Assembly: GCF_017315705.1 (NCBI RefSeq)
Contig: NZ_JAFLRF010000006.1
Coordinates: forward strand, 1-50,606
Length of the DNA stretch: 50,606 bases
Reading direction: 5' to 3'
DNA from: Trinickia mobilis
GTDB taxonomy: Bacteria > Pseudomonadota > Gammaproteobacteria > Burkholderiales > Burkholderiaceae
The notes below the pieces were generated by a model. The model searched no databases. It had not been told where the DNA came from and worked only from the letters and a program-made list of their open reading frames with translations. Made by a program: the position numbers and the translations under genes. Below, in pieces: positions 17,879 through 26,392 of this stretch. Each line of letters starts with the position of its first letter. Position 1 is the stretch's first letter.

Positions 17879-18889
17879 ATGACCGCTCGACTCACACCCG
17901 CCATTGCGTCGAAGTTCGCCGCGCTGGCGCTCGCCCACCTCACTCGCGAATATCCGAACAAGCTCACGCATTCGCTGGCCGGCCCCGAGGATGTGCAAAG
18001 CCCTCGCTCCCTGCATCCGATCTTCTACGGCAGCTACGATTGGCACTCGTGCGTGCACGGTTACTGGCTGGTGCTGCGCCTCATCGACCGTTACCCCGAT
18101 CTGCCGGAAGCGTCGCGTATCGTCGCCGTCGCCGACGCGCACTTCACCGATGAAAACGTCGCGGGCGAACTCGCTTACCTGAACCTCGCCCACCATCGCG
18201 GCTTCGAACGGCCCTATGGCTGGGCATGGCTCCTTGCGTTGGCGGGCCAACTCCATTCGATGACGTTGCCCGATGCCGCGCGATGGAGCAAGACACTCGC
18301 CCCGCTCACGGAAGCGTTCGTCGAACGCTTCACCGAGTTCCTGCCGAAATCGACCTATCCGCTGCGCGTCGGCACGCATTTCAACACGGCGTTCGCGCTG
18401 TCGCTTGCGCTCGACTTCGCGCGCCGCACGTCGCACGGCGCGCTCGAAACGCTGATTGTATTGACGGCGGAGCGCTGGCATTCGAACGATGCGGGCTGCC
18501 AGGCGTGGGAGCCGAGCGGCGACGAGTTCCTGTCGCCCGCGTTGATGGAGGCGGAATTGATGCGGCGCGTGCTTCCAGCCGGCGAGTTCGCCGGCTGGTT
18601 CGATCGTTTCCTCCCTGATCTGGCCGCACGCAGGCCCGAAACGCTGTTCGCCCCGGCCACCGTCACCGACCGGACCGACGGCAAGATCGCGCACCTCGAC
18701 GGCCTCAATCTCAGCCGCGCGTGGTGCCAGCGTTCGCTGGCGCGCGCACTGCCGGCCGGCGATATCCGCGCGACGCTCTTGAACGACGCGGCCGAGCTGC
18801 ATCTGCGCAGCGCGCTCGAACACGTTGCAGGCGACTATATGGGCGAACATTGGCTCGCCACGTTCGCGCTGCTTGCGCTGGAGGCTTGA
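17879..18889 (+). CDS. DUF2891 family protein
   Basis: The product is 336 residues. It shows the conserved blocks I associate with DUF2891: 'HPIFYGSYDWHSCVHGYW' near residue 42, 'FERPYGWAWLLAL' near 107, 'RVGTHFNTAFAL' near 162, 'WEPSGDEFLSPALMEAELM' near 215 and 'HLDGLNLSRAWC' near 272. The many His, Trp and Asp residues in an alpha/alpha-barrel-like pattern suggest a glycoside-related enzyme, but the family has no established function. It begins 69 bases after the LiuQ-like gene. Confidence 0.8.
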   Translation: MTARLTPAIASKFAALALAHLTREYPNKLTHSLAGPEDVQSPRSLHPIFYGSYDWHSCVHGYWLVLRLIDRYPDLPEASRIVAVADAHFTDENVAGELAYLNLAHHRGFERPYGWAWLLALAGQLHSMTLPDAARWSKTLAPLTEAFVERFTEFLPKSTYPLRVGTHFNTAFALSLALDFARRTSHGALETLIVLTAERWHSNDAGCQAWEPSGDEFLSPALMEAELMRRVLPAGEFAGWFDRFLPDLAARRPETLFAPATVTDRTDGKIAHLDGLNLSRAWCQRSLARALPAGDIRATLLNDAAELHLRSALEHVAGDYMGEHWLATFALLALEA

Positions 18890-19201
18890 CCCGTCGCCGA
18901 AGCTTCGGCCGCGCCCAACCGTTCGTCGATCAGGGGCAACGAGCAGCGCCCCAGCACGCGAATACCCCTATGAATTAAGGCATTTTTAAGGTTCCGTTCC
19001 TACGCTCAAGGACATCCCTATGCAGGTCTGCGCCGTCAAAAGCGGACGTGAACAGGGCGAGCAAAGATGACCGGAAAACGCTTACCGGTCCTCGTTTGGG
19101 CTCGGCAATAACGGCTCCGCTTCGGAAAGCGCAGCGGAAGGGCTTTTCTGTTGCCGCGCAAGGGAAACAAGCATCGTTGTTGGTGTTCGATGGAGAAAGA
19201 A
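18890..19201. other. intergenic region
   Basis: No coding frame is convincing. A GACCGG / CCGGTC dyad (about 19069-19090) follows the 5' half. It probably holds the promoter of the small exported protein at 19202 and the end of the DUF2891 transcript. Confidence 0.4.
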
Positions 19202-19633
19202 ATGAAGCTACGTCTGCTTTCGTTAATTAGCGCGGCCGCGATTCTCGCGGCCGGTACGTCTCAGATCGCAACGGCCGCAACGCCGGCTTTGCCTCCTCTT
19301 CAGCACAGCGGCAGCATCAGCTATTTGTCCGGAGGCGTAGGCAGCGACCAATCCGCGGCGATCAAGAACGTGATGCACCAATATCCGCTCACCTTGGAAT
19401 TCGTCGGCAAGACGAACAGCGGCAACGAATATCTGGCCGACGTCCCCGTTCAAATCGCAGACGCGCATGGAACGACGGTCCTCAAGACCGACGCACAGGG
19501 GCCGTTTATGTTGTTATCGCTGCCTGACGGGCGCTACACTGTGACGGCGCGTCACGACGGGAAAATGCAACGCCGTACCGTGAATATTGCGTCCAGCACG
19601 CGTGCGCACGAGATGTTCATCTGGGCGATGTAG
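19202..19633 (+). CDS. small exported protein with carboxypeptidase-regulatory-like fold
   Basis: The product is 143 residues. GGAGAAAG stands just before ATG 19202; an ATG four codons earlier is an alternative. The signal peptide ends at about residue 24 (Ala-Thr-Ala-Ala). The mature part resembles a transthyretin/carboxypeptidase-regulatory beta sandwich: 'VPVQIADAHGTTVLKTDAQGPFMLLSLPDGRYTVTARHDGKMQRRTVNI', where a turn-rich strand pattern ends in a 'PDGRYTVTA' motif. Function is unknown; such domains often bind surface or cell-wall partners. Two further small proteins follow on the same strand. Confidence 0.75.
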   Translation: MKLRLLSLISAAAILAAGTSQIATAATPALPPLQHSGSISYLSGGVGSDQSAAIKNVMHQYPLTLEFVGKTNSGNEYLADVPVQIADAHGTTVLKTDAQGPFMLLSLPDGRYTVTARHDGKMQRRTVNIASSTRAHEMFIWAM

Positions 19634-19710
19634 CACCGAGCCGGGCGCCACTGAATCAAATGCTCGACGCCCGGAATGCCCGGATCGTCCGGGAACGAAA
19701 AGGAGATCGG

Positions 19711-19905
19711 GTGAAGCCAACCAGCGAAGATGTCACTCCAGAAAGCGCACGCGCCGACTCCACGTCGGCATCGGCGCGCGAGCGCGCACCGTCCAAGGGC
19801 CATGGGCCTTATACCGTCATCGTGCTGGTGCTTCCCGTCATGATCGCCGCGCTGTTCATCACGTTAGGCGTATTCGGTCTCCTCGTGCGATTGTTCTCGC
19901 GGTGA
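19711..19905 (+). CDS. small membrane protein, one helix
   Basis: The product is 64 residues from GTG 19711, supported by AAAAGGAGAT. The first 35 residues are polar and Ser/Ala/Glu-rich; the last 30 form one membrane helix ending in 'LLVRLFSR'. No family is recognised. It lies between two small exported proteins in the same orientation. Confidence 0.6.
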   Translation: MKPTSEDVTPESARADSTSASARERAPSKGHGPYTVIVLVLPVMIAALFITLGVFGLLVRLFSR

Positions 19906-19947
19906 CACCTGCCGCGATTCGCTAACGCCAACGTTGATGAGGAAGCC

Positions 19948-20232
19948 ATGTTGCCCAAGCTGATTGCCTCACTCGCCGCAGCGGCCACGCTCGTTGTCAG
20001 TCTTCCTGTTCATGCGCAGGCAGGCAGCACCAAGCTGGCGATGCTCGATCCATTTACGATCAGCCACACACGCCCCGATAACGGCATGCTGCGCGTCAAG
20101 GGGAATACGGCGGGAACGCGAAATTGGCCCGTCATCCACGGGCCGTCGTACTACCCGATGTGGAACGACGGCAACGCTTTGCGCGACGGCAAAGGCGCGC
20201 CGCTCGAAAGCGATCGCTTTCACTTTCGCTAG
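19948..20232 (+). CDS. small exported protein, unknown
   Basis: The product is 94 residues with GAGGAAG upstream of the ATG. A signal peptide ends near residue 24 (Val-His-Ala-Gln-Ala). The mature 70 residues contain 'HGPSYYPMWNDGNALRDGKGAP' and no cysteines. It is the third of a run of small envelope proteins. Its stop overlaps by four bases the stop of the convergent PEP-mutase-family gene. Confidence 0.6.
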   Translation: MLPKLIASLAAAATLVVSLPVHAQAGSTKLAMLDPFTISHTRPDNGMLRVKGNTAGTRNWPVIHGPSYYPMWNDGNALRDGKGAPLESDRFHFR

Positions 20233-21077
20233 CTGCAAAGCGGCGCTGCGCGCGCAAACAACGCGTTGATCTCCTTGCTGGGAATCGCCTCGTCCGCATA
20301 GCCGAAGGTGCCGTGCTCGCTCATCTCGCGCGCGGCGCGCAAGAACGCGCCGAACGCCGCGCGCGCGAGCGAACCGCCGACGCTCACGCGCTTCACGCCA
20401 AGCTCAGCCAGTTCGTCGAGACTCAGGCGCACGCCCTGCAAGCCCATTAGCACGTTGACCGGCCGGTCGACCGAACGCACGAGCGTCGCGATCTCTTCGC
20501 GCGTCTTGAGGCCCGGTGCATAGAGCACGTCGGCGCCCGCTTCCTGGTAGGCCTGCAAGCGGCGGATCGTATCGTCCAGATCCGGACGGCCCCAAAGATA
20601 GTTCTCGCAGCGCGCCGTCAGCGTAAACGGAAACGGCTGTGCGCGCGCCGCCTCGGCTGCGGCGCGCACGCGCTCCACGGCCGCGTCATGCGCGTAGATG
20701 GGATCGTCGGTGCGCGTCGTGGCGTCTTCGATCGAACCGCCGGCCACGCCCGCCTGGGCCGCGAGCCGGATCGTTTCCGCGCAATCCTCGGGCGCATCGC
20801 CAAAGCCGTTCTCGAGATCGGCGCTCACCGGCAGATCGGTTGCGCCGGCGATCTCGGCAAGATGGACGAGCATCTGCTCGCGTCCTACCGCGCCATCGGG
20901 CAGGCCGCGCGAAAACGCGTAGCCCGCGCTGCTCGTCGCGAGCGCCTTGAAGCCCGCTTGCGCGAGCAGCCGCGCGGTGCCGATGTCCCACGGATTCGGG
21001 ATGATGAAAGCGCCCGGTGCCTCGTGATACGCGCGAAACGCGCGCGCCCTTTCGTTTTGCTTGCTCAGAATGTTCAT
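20229..21077 (-). CDS. isocitrate lyase/PEP mutase family protein
   Basis: The product is 282 residues, typical of the short PEP mutase/2-methylisocitrate-lyase-like group. Visible family motifs are 'IPNPWDIGTARLLAQAGFKALATSSAGYA' (about 25-53), the metal-binding 'SADLENGFGD' (about 85-94), 'GGSIEDATTR' (about 112) and 'TARCENYLWG' (about 153). The 'KKCGH' loop of true isocitrate lyase is absent. It should be a cytoplasmic Mg-dependent C-C or C-P lyase or hydrolase of unknown substrate. A terminator-like dyad lies upstream of it, so it has its own promoter. Confidence 0.8.
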   Translation of the reverse strand: MNILSKQNERARAFRAYHEAPGAFIIPNPWDIGTARLLAQAGFKALATSSAGYAFSRGLPDGAVGREQMLVHLAEIAGATDLPVSADLENGFGDAPEDCAETIRLAAQAGVAGGSIEDATTRTDDPIYAHDAAVERVRAAAEAARAQPFPFTLTARCENYLWGRPDLDDTIRRLQAYQEAGADVLYAPGLKTREEIATLVRSVDRPVNVLMGLQGVRLSLDELAELGVKRVSVGGSLARAAFGAFLRAAREMSEHGTFGYADEAIPSKEINALFARAAPLCS

Positions 21078-21247
21078 TGCCTGCTCCGCCTCGATGGATG
21101 GGACTCGAAAATCGGCAGCCGCGTGCGGCGTCCCTGCTGAACTCTAGGCCAAGCGCCGCTATCGACGTTACGCCTTGCGATGAAATGTCGATGCACGACT
21201 CGCCGGCATCGCGAGAGACACGCCGCGCCGCCCTGACAAACAGCAAC

Positions 21248-21289
21248 GGCCCGCCGACTCCTCCGAAGAAGCCAGCGGGCCTTCATTGT
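21248..21289 (-). terminator. terminator-like hairpin after the RpiR/aminotransferase group
   Basis: GGCCCGC and GCGGGCC (21248-21254, 21275-21281) form a 7-bp stem with a long loop that can pair further inside. On the minus strand it is followed by GTTGCTGTTTG, weakly T-rich. It lies 46 bases after the end of the carboxymuconolactone-decarboxylase-like gene. Confidence 0.5.
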
Positions 21290-21334
21290 CGTGCATGTCT
21301 CGAAACGTCGCTCGAACCCCGGGCGAGCGCCGCG

Positions 21335-21904
21335 TCACTCGGGAAACGGCAGCTCCGTTTGCCCGTCCGCGCGCATGTCGAAGACATTCAGCGTCATCGC
21401 CACCAGCGCGTAATAACCGAGCAGACCGACCAGGTTGATCGTCACCGGATGCCCGAAACGCTCGACGGTCTTTTGAAACGTCGCATCGGACACGCGCTTC
21501 GCCTCATAAAGCTCGGTGGCGAAATCGAAGATCAGCGCGTCGTCGGCGTCTTCGAAAACGGGACGCTGCCCCGTGCGAAGCGCCTGCGCCGTCGCGGCCG
21601 GCACGCCTGCTTGCAGCGCGATCGGATAGTGGATGTGCCACTCGGCCTGCGCCTGCCAGCGCGCGGCCGTGACGAGAATCGCCAGCTCCGACAAACGCAG
21701 CGGCAGCCCCGTCCGATAGCGGCAGAAGGCGCCGAGACGCTGCGCGTGCTGCGCGAGTTCGGGGCTCTGTATCCAGCCGAGGAACGGGCCGTTCAGATTG
21801 CCGCGCGGGCCCGACAGGATTTCGGTGAGCACCGCTTGCTGTGCGGGCGTGGCATGCGCCCTGTCGAATGCGGGCAGACGCGCAGCGGATGAGCGTTCGG
21901 TCAT
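21335..21904 (-). CDS. carboxymuconolactone decarboxylase-like protein without AhpD cysteines
   Basis: The product is 189 residues of the AhpD/CMD all-helical fold: 'LSELAILVTAARWQAQAEWHIHYPIALQAGVPAATAQALR' matches the core family helix. The Cys-x-x-Cys pair used by AhpD is absent and the protein has only one Cys (in 'AFCRYR'), so it is not a peroxidase partner of the usual type. It is the last gene of the leftward group and starts 63 bases after the class III aminotransferase. It may act as a decarboxylase-like enzyme on the product of that transaminase, which is inference. Confidence 0.75.
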   Translation of the reverse strand: MTERSSAARLPAFDRAHATPAQQAVLTEILSGPRGNLNGPFLGWIQSPELAQHAQRLGAFCRYRTGLPLRLSELAILVTAARWQAQAEWHIHYPIALQAGVPAATAQALRTGQRPVFEDADDALIFDFATELYEAKRVSDATFQKTVERFGHPVTINLVGLLGYYALVAMTLNVFDMRADGQTELPFPE

Positions 21905-21967
21905 GGTCGTGTCGTGAGTGGGCTGGGTTGCAAGGGTTGCGATCGATACCGTTAAAAGGCGCCGCGC

Positions 21968-23305
21968 TTATCGCACGCCGGCGGCACGCAGCGCGCTTTC
22001 GATCGCATCGGTCAAGCGGCTGACAATGTTTTCGATATCGCGCGCGGTGCAGATGAACGGCGGCGCCAGCAGCACGTGGTCGCCCGTCGCACCGTCGATG
22101 GTGCCGCCCATCGGATAGACCATCAGCCCGAGCTGCATCGCTTCGCGCTTGATCGCGGCATTCAACGCGAGCTCGCTCGCAAACGGCGACTTGCTTGCGC
22201 GGTCCTGCACGAGTTCGACACCGACGAAGAGCCCGCGGCCGCGCACGTCGCCGATGAATTCGTGCTGCGCGTAATGCTCCCGCAAAAGCGCACGCAACTG
22301 TTCGCCGCGCGCCTTGACGTTGTCGAGCAGGTTCTCTTCGGCGATCGCATGCTGCACCTCGAGCGCCGCGGCGCAAGCAGTGGCGTGCCCGATATATGTG
22401 TGCCCGTGCTGGAAGAACCCCGAGCCGCCGACGATCGTGTCGTAGATCTTGTCGCTGACGAGCGTCGCGCCGATCGGCTGATAACCGGCGCCGAGGCCCT
22501 TGGCGATCGTGAGCAAGTCGGGCGCCACGCCCTCCTCTTCGCACGCGTACAGGTAGCCCGTGCGCCCCATGCCCGACATGATTTCATCGAGGATCAACAG
22601 CACGCCGTATTTGTCGCAGACCGCGCGGATCTTGCGGAAATAGTCGCGCACCGGAGGCACCGCGCCCGCCGTCGCGCCGACCACCGTCTCCGCGATGAAC
22701 GCCGCCACCGTCTGCGGCCCGAGTTCGAGAATCTTGCTTTCGAGCTCGTCGGCCAAGCGCTGCGTGAACGCAGCGTCGGACTCGCCTTCGCGCTGCTCGC
22801 GATACGCGTAGCAAGGGCTCACGTGATGCGCCTCGATCAGCATCGGCAGGAACGGTTCGCGCCGCCAGGCGTTGCCGCCGATCGCGAGCGCACCGAGCGT
22901 ATTGCCGTGATAGCTCTGCCGACGCGCGATGAAATGGCGCCGCTCGGGCTCCCCTTTTTCGACGAAATATTGACGCGCGAGCTTGAGCGCCGCCTCCACC
23001 GCCTCCGATCCGCCCGACACGAAATACGCGTGACCCAGCCCCCGCGGCGCGCGCTCGACGAGCCAGTCGGCCAGTTCCTCGGCCGGCTGCGTCGTGAAGA
23101 ACGACGAATGCGCGTACGCGAGCTGCTGCGCTTGCCGCTTGATCGCGTCGATCACGCGCTGGTTGCTGTGCCCGAGACACGAAACCGCGGCGCCGCCCGA
23201 GGCGTCGATATAGCGCTTGCCGGTCGAATCGATGATCTCGATGCCGTCGCCCGCGACGGCGACCGGCAGCGTCCGCTTGGGGGCGCGGTGAAAGACGGTA
23301 GTCAT
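21968..23305 (-). CDS. class III (omega-type) aminotransferase
   Basis: The product is 445 residues from ATG 23305. PLP-fold motifs are visible: 'DASGGAAVSCLGHSN' near the N-terminus, 'YFVSGGSEAVEAALKLARQYF' (phosphate-binding cup), 'LILDEIMSGMGRTGYLYACE' (the Asp that holds the pyridine nitrogen) and 'LTIAKGLGAGYQPIGAT' with the Schiff-base Lys near 285. It transfers the terminal amino group of an omega-amino acid or polyamine to a keto acid. The exact substrate is not determined. A perfect palindrome lies 80 bases before its start, shared with the RpiR gene upstream. Confidence 0.88.
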   Translation of the reverse strand: MTTVFHRAPKRTLPVAVAGDGIEIIDSTGKRYIDASGGAAVSCLGHSNQRVIDAIKRQAQQLAYAHSSFFTTQPAEELADWLVERAPRGLGHAYFVSGGSEAVEAALKLARQYFVEKGEPERRHFIARRQSYHGNTLGALAIGGNAWRREPFLPMLIEAHHVSPCYAYREQREGESDAAFTQRLADELESKILELGPQTVAAFIAETVVGATAGAVPPVRDYFRKIRAVCDKYGVLLILDEIMSGMGRTGYLYACEEEGVAPDLLTIAKGLGAGYQPIGATLVSDKIYDTIVGGSGFFQHGHTYIGHATACAAALEVQHAIAEENLLDNVKARGEQLRALLREHYAQHEFIGDVRGRGLFVGVELVQDRASKSPFASELALNAAIKREAMQLGLMVYPMGGTIDGATGDHVLLAPPFICTARDIENIVSRLTDAIESALRAAGVR

Positions 23306-23384
23306 GCTGTTTCCTTTGCTGTTCTGCGAGATGACGTGGCCTGCACGCACTTCACTTCAAATGACGCTGCTCGGTCATTGTACA

Positions 23385-23398
23385 ACAACAAATGTTGT
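23385..23398. promoter_or_regulatory. palindromic operator before the aminotransferase
   Basis: ACAACA-AA-TGTTGT is a perfect 6-bp inverted repeat between the RpiR-type gene and the aminotransferase. The same palindrome, one base changed, lies upstream of the RpiR gene at 24345, so both are probably bound by that regulator. Confidence 0.6.
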
Positions 23399-23459
23399 CG
23401 CACTCAACACAAAACACAACAAAGCAAAAAACTCCCGGCGCGAGGTTGCCCCCCCGCCT

Positions 23460-24320
23460 TCAAGGCACGTACGCGCCCTTTCCATGCAGCTCGGTTTCCG
23501 CTTTCTCGAGCGCCGCGACGGCCTCGTCCCCTTCGAGCGCGAGCAAGTGCGCGACGAGCGATTCCGCAATCGCCGACGCGGCCACGAGCGACGGAAAGAA
23601 CGATGGACTTTCGTGCGAGAAGATCAGCACCTTGTCGGCATTGAGCGCGATCGGAGCCACGGCGCTATCGGTGATCGCCACGAGCTGACTGCCGCGCTCC
23701 TGGGCTGCGGCCGCGACGCGCGCCGATTCGACCGAATAGGGTGCAAAGCCCACGACTACCGTGGCACTGTTTTTCTCGATGCCGCGCAATTGCATTTCGA
23801 GCGTGCCTGCTTCGCCCGTCAGCAGCGACACGGATGAACGAAACAGCCGGTAGCCGTAGACGAACCCGAACGCCACGGGATAGCACGAACGAAATCCGGC
23901 GACATGGACGTGCGTTGCCTTGCGCAACAGCTTCGCGGCGTCGATGATCAAGCGCGCGTTGCGCGCGCCGGTGACTTCGAGATTGAGCTGCTGCGCCGCG
24001 AGCAGGTCGTGCGCGAGCGCCTCCTTGACGGGCGATTTGACGAGTGAGCGCGCGCGGTCGGTCAAGGCCTCGGGCCGCGTACGCACGCGCGCGACGAACA
24101 ATTCGCGCAGTTCGTTCCAGCCGGGAAAGCCGAGTTGCTGGGACAGCCGCACGAGCGCCGCCGGTTGCACCAGCGCGCGCTCGGCGATCTTGCGCATCGA
24201 CGACACGGCGATTTCGTCGGGATGGTCGAGCAAGAAGGCTGCGCCCGCCTGGAACTGCGGGCTCATTTCGGAAAACTGCGCGCGGATCAGGGAGGCAAGC
24301 TGATCGAAGCTCTCGGGCAT
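23460..24320 (-). CDS. RpiR/MurR-family transcriptional regulator
   Basis: The product is 286 residues from ATG 24320; an upstream extension of the frame is not conserved-looking. The N-terminal domain has the helix-turn-helix 'SMRKIAERALVQPAALVRLSQQLGFPGWNELRELF' (about 38-73). The C-terminal SIS domain includes 'ATHVHVAGFRSCYPVAFGF' and 'TVVVGFAPYSVESARVAAAAQERGSQLVAITDS'. RpiR proteins usually sense phosphorylated sugars; those near aminotransferases often control amino-acid use. It is upstream of the aminotransferase in the same orientation, and two near-identical palindromes flank it, which suggests it regulates both itself and the enzymes. Confidence 0.88.
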   Translation of the reverse strand: MPESFDQLASLIRAQFSEMSPQFQAGAAFLLDHPDEIAVSSMRKIAERALVQPAALVRLSQQLGFPGWNELRELFVARVRTRPEALTDRARSLVKSPVKEALAHDLLAAQQLNLEVTGARNARLIIDAAKLLRKATHVHVAGFRSCYPVAFGFVYGYRLFRSSVSLLTGEAGTLEMQLRGIEKNSATVVVGFAPYSVESARVAAAAQERGSQLVAITDSAVAPIALNADKVLIFSHESPSFFPSLVAASAIAESLVAHLLALEGDEAVAALEKAETELHGKGAYVP

Positions 24321-24344
24321 GGGGTGAATCGCAAGTGGATTTTG

Positions 24345-24358
24345 ACAACAAATGTTAT
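24345..24358. promoter_or_regulatory. palindromic operator before the RpiR-type gene
   Basis: ACAACA-AA-TGTTAT matches 23385-23398 at 13 of 14 bases and is centred 31 bases upstream of the RpiR start codon, as expected for autoregulation. Confidence 0.6.
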
Positions 24359-24402
24359 CACCGCCCATGTGCCGCGACCGGCCGCGGCCAGGCAATGGTG
24401 GC

Positions 24403-24698
24403 TCGCAAACGAAACCTGTCCTCTCGCAAACAAATCTGTTCCCGCCGTTTCTCGCAAATAAAATTGGCCCAGCACAAAGGAGAGTCGTCGACCCAGACCA
24501 CTCTTTTCGTCGTAACCTATTGATTCGAAAGCGCGTAGACCAGACTTAGCTCGACAACGACACACCGCGTCGACGGTGTCTGTTTCGCCGTTGCAATATT
24601 TACAAAGGCCGACAGGTCTTTGAGAGTTGGAACTCTGTCGAGTGAGACCATCGCAATATCAAAAGCTTAACTCGCAGCATCGCAAACAAAACTGGCCT
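24403..24698. repeat. four 19-bp direct repeats resembling transposon-end binding sites
   Basis: Copies at 24403-24421, 24424-24442, 24452-24470 and 24680-24698 share TCGCAAA followed by a degenerate AAA/AAT centre and a CTGGCC-like end. The consensus is TCGCAAAYAAAAYTGGCCY. The first three lie 21 and 28 bases apart, the fourth 228 bases away. More degenerate versions may lie near 24592 and 24711. Multiple short direct repeats of this size are typical of the ends of Tn7/Tn5053-like (TnsB/TniA) and IS21-like elements, but no transposase gene lies in the window. Confidence 0.6.
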
Positions 24699-24904
24699 AT
24701 GAAACGACGCTAGCAATCGATTTCTGGCCTGGCGATTTTTCCTCCACACCTTTGATTTTATGGGATTTCTCCCAAACCACCCCAAGCGGGACGTAGTCGC
24801 CGCTGCCTTGTCACACGTGACAACGCAGGCCCTCGTGTGCTCGAACGGCCTGGGTACGGGGATACAGTGTCGTAGGATGCTACGTATATACGCTAGGAGA
24901 ATTG

Positions 24905-25009
24905 ATGGCCGACAGACCGAAACAACCGCCGCCTCGTGAACCTGCGGACCTCGACTTGCTTACGATGGCTGTGGGCAAGATACCGCACATGCTCGATAGC
25001 ATTTACTAA
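24905..25009 (+). CDS. 34-residue small protein, unknown
   Basis: The ATG follows CTAGGAGAATTG, a good ribosome site. The frame encodes 34 residues, Pro-rich at the start and acidic/hydrophobic at the end ('DLLTMAVGKIPHMLDSIY'). No family is recognised. It lies in the accessory segment beside the transposon-end-like repeats. The ribosome site is the main support. Confidence 0.35.
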   Translation: MADRPKQPPPREPADLDLLTMAVGKIPHMLDSIY

Positions 25010-25102
25010 CATGCGAGATAGACGCCCCGGGACGCCTCCCGGACCCTTTGGCGACCCGTGGCAAGTGCGCGGTGCAGCAAGATCAGTCTCCAGAGGACAA
25101 TT

Positions 25103-25447
25103 ATGCCCAAAGATCCGCTGCGGCAATGGGACTCTTCTACTCTTCATAATGACAGCCGGGCATGGTTTGTCACCAAGTGGCCCGGTAAATATGCAGGCGC
25201 GCCCGAAGCTGAAATGCTGTTCGTGCTAGAGATTCTCCGATCGCGATGCCTGTGCATCCAGTTGGTCCGCGAATCCACGCACGGATGGGAGCACCAGGTG
25301 CTATGCAATCTAGCATCAGCGAACTCGTCGCCAGATGCGCTGATCACCGTGCCGCAGTCACGCACTGCAAACTGCACTACGAAGGCTCGTGCGCGATCGA
25401 CGAAGACCTGCTCGAAGCGGCGAACATCGTCGAGAACGAGCGGATAG
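25103..25447 (+). CDS. unknown small protein, C-terminus probably not original
   Basis: The ATG follows CAGAGGACAAT. The frame encodes 114 residues; the first ~85 contain '[39 protein letters not shown]', a plausible soluble fold. From about 25345 the frame runs out of phase through a panD fragment and becomes Arg/Ser/Thr-rich noise. The real protein was probably shorter or different at its end before the panD piece arrived. I do not recognise it. Confidence 0.35.
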   Translation: MPKDPLRQWDSSTLHNDSRAWFVTKWPGKYAGAPEAEMLFVLEILRSRCLCIQLVRESTHGWEHQVLCNLASANSSPDALITVPQSRTANCTTKARARSTKTCSKRRTSSRTSG

Positions 25448-25461
25448 ACATCTGGAACAAT
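25345..25461 (+). pseudogene. panD: fragment of aspartate 1-decarboxylase
   Basis: The plus strand reads 39 codons matching residues ~11-49 of PanD, the enzyme that makes beta-alanine for pantothenate. '[18 protein letters not shown]' contains the Gly-Ser self-cleavage site that creates the pyruvoyl group, followed by '[15 protein letters not shown]'. The start and the C-terminal two thirds are absent, and the reading frame turns to unrelated sequence after 'IWN'. The match is so close over its length that it must be a recent fragment, not an ancient domain. Confidence 0.88.
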
Positions 25462-25557
25462 ACGTTGGTGCTGGCGATGCCAACAAAAGCAATGCTCGGC
25501 AAAGCAACTGCAGTTCCTCCACGCACCTTACGGCGACAAAACCCTGCCGCCGCTTGC

Positions 25558-26217
25558 TCATTCGTCAGCTTTGCCGAGGCCAGTCCATACGACTTTGATA
25601 GCCCTTCGGAAGGCATTCATTCGCGAAGCGTCGTCTTCACTCCAGCGAAGGAAAATAACCAGGCCCTGACAGCTGGACACGATCAAAGCACCTCGTAATT
25701 CGCGCTCTTCCATCGATAGAGCTGGGTTGATTTCTCCGACGAGCTTTCCAAAGAGTGCTGTGAACCGTTTCTGTACCTCTACAACGACATCGCGCGCGAA
25801 GGACTCATGCAGCGCCAATCCCCAACTTTCGAGGATCCCCGCGGGCATTCCAGGTCTGACAAACTCGGCGAAAGCGTCGTCGATGAGTGCTTCGAGCCGT
25901 GCCTGCGGGGATCGGCTTTTGTTTTCGACAAACGCTCGAAAGCGCTCGAAATACCGTCTTGCGATTTCCTCGATTGTCGCGCGCAAAAGTGCTTCGCGGG
26001 TCGAAAAATAGTGCTGCAACGTGCTCAGACGAATGCCCGCATCGTTAGCCACGCGGTTGATCGTGTACCCTGCGTAACCCGCCGCAATTAGCACGTTAAT
26101 CGATACATCGATGATCTCGGGCACCCGGCTCTCCCGATTGCCACGCCGTCTCACCGATGCTGCGGCTTGCGGATCAAATATCGCTGCGGAAGTGAGGGTC
26201 AGTTTTTTCACGTGCAC
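25558..26217 (-). CDS. TetR/AcrR-family regulator
   Basis: The product is 219 residues. A variable basic tail is followed by the DNA-binding domain with '[32 protein letters not shown]' (about 49-80). The helical ligand domain ends with '[20 protein letters not shown]'. The upstream region holds several GGTT-N4-AACC dyads that are good operator candidates. The genes on the far side of that region are small and unknown, so the regulated function is unclear. The general look is close to BetI-type TetR proteins. Confidence 0.85.
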   Translation of the reverse strand: MHVKKLTLTSAAIFDPQAAASVRRRGNRESRVPEIIDVSINVLIAAGYAGYTINRVANDAGIRLSTLQHYFSTREALLRATIEEIARRYFERFRAFVENKSRSPQARLEALIDDAFAEFVRPGMPAGILESWGLALHESFARDVVVEVQKRFTALFGKLVGEINPALSMEERELRGALIVSSCQGLVIFLRWSEDDASRMNAFRRAIKVVWTGLGKADE

Positions 26218-26392
26218 TCCGTTCTGAGGCGCTGCCTGTCTCGCAGTTCAGCGCAAAGTTAGCGTCCGGCGGCGGACCGTGGGGTCGCGCTTGCCCTGTG
26301 GGACAACAGTCAACGTTGCAGGTCGGAACCTCTTGGACATCGCGATTTGCGGCTGCGCGGATGCTACCGCTGCCTCCGGAAGCGCGCAACGC

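Noticed and set aside
24345-26217. Intact Tn7-like element
   Set aside because: Only repeat-like ends are visible; no TnsA, TnsB/TniA, TniB or TniQ gene exists in the window.
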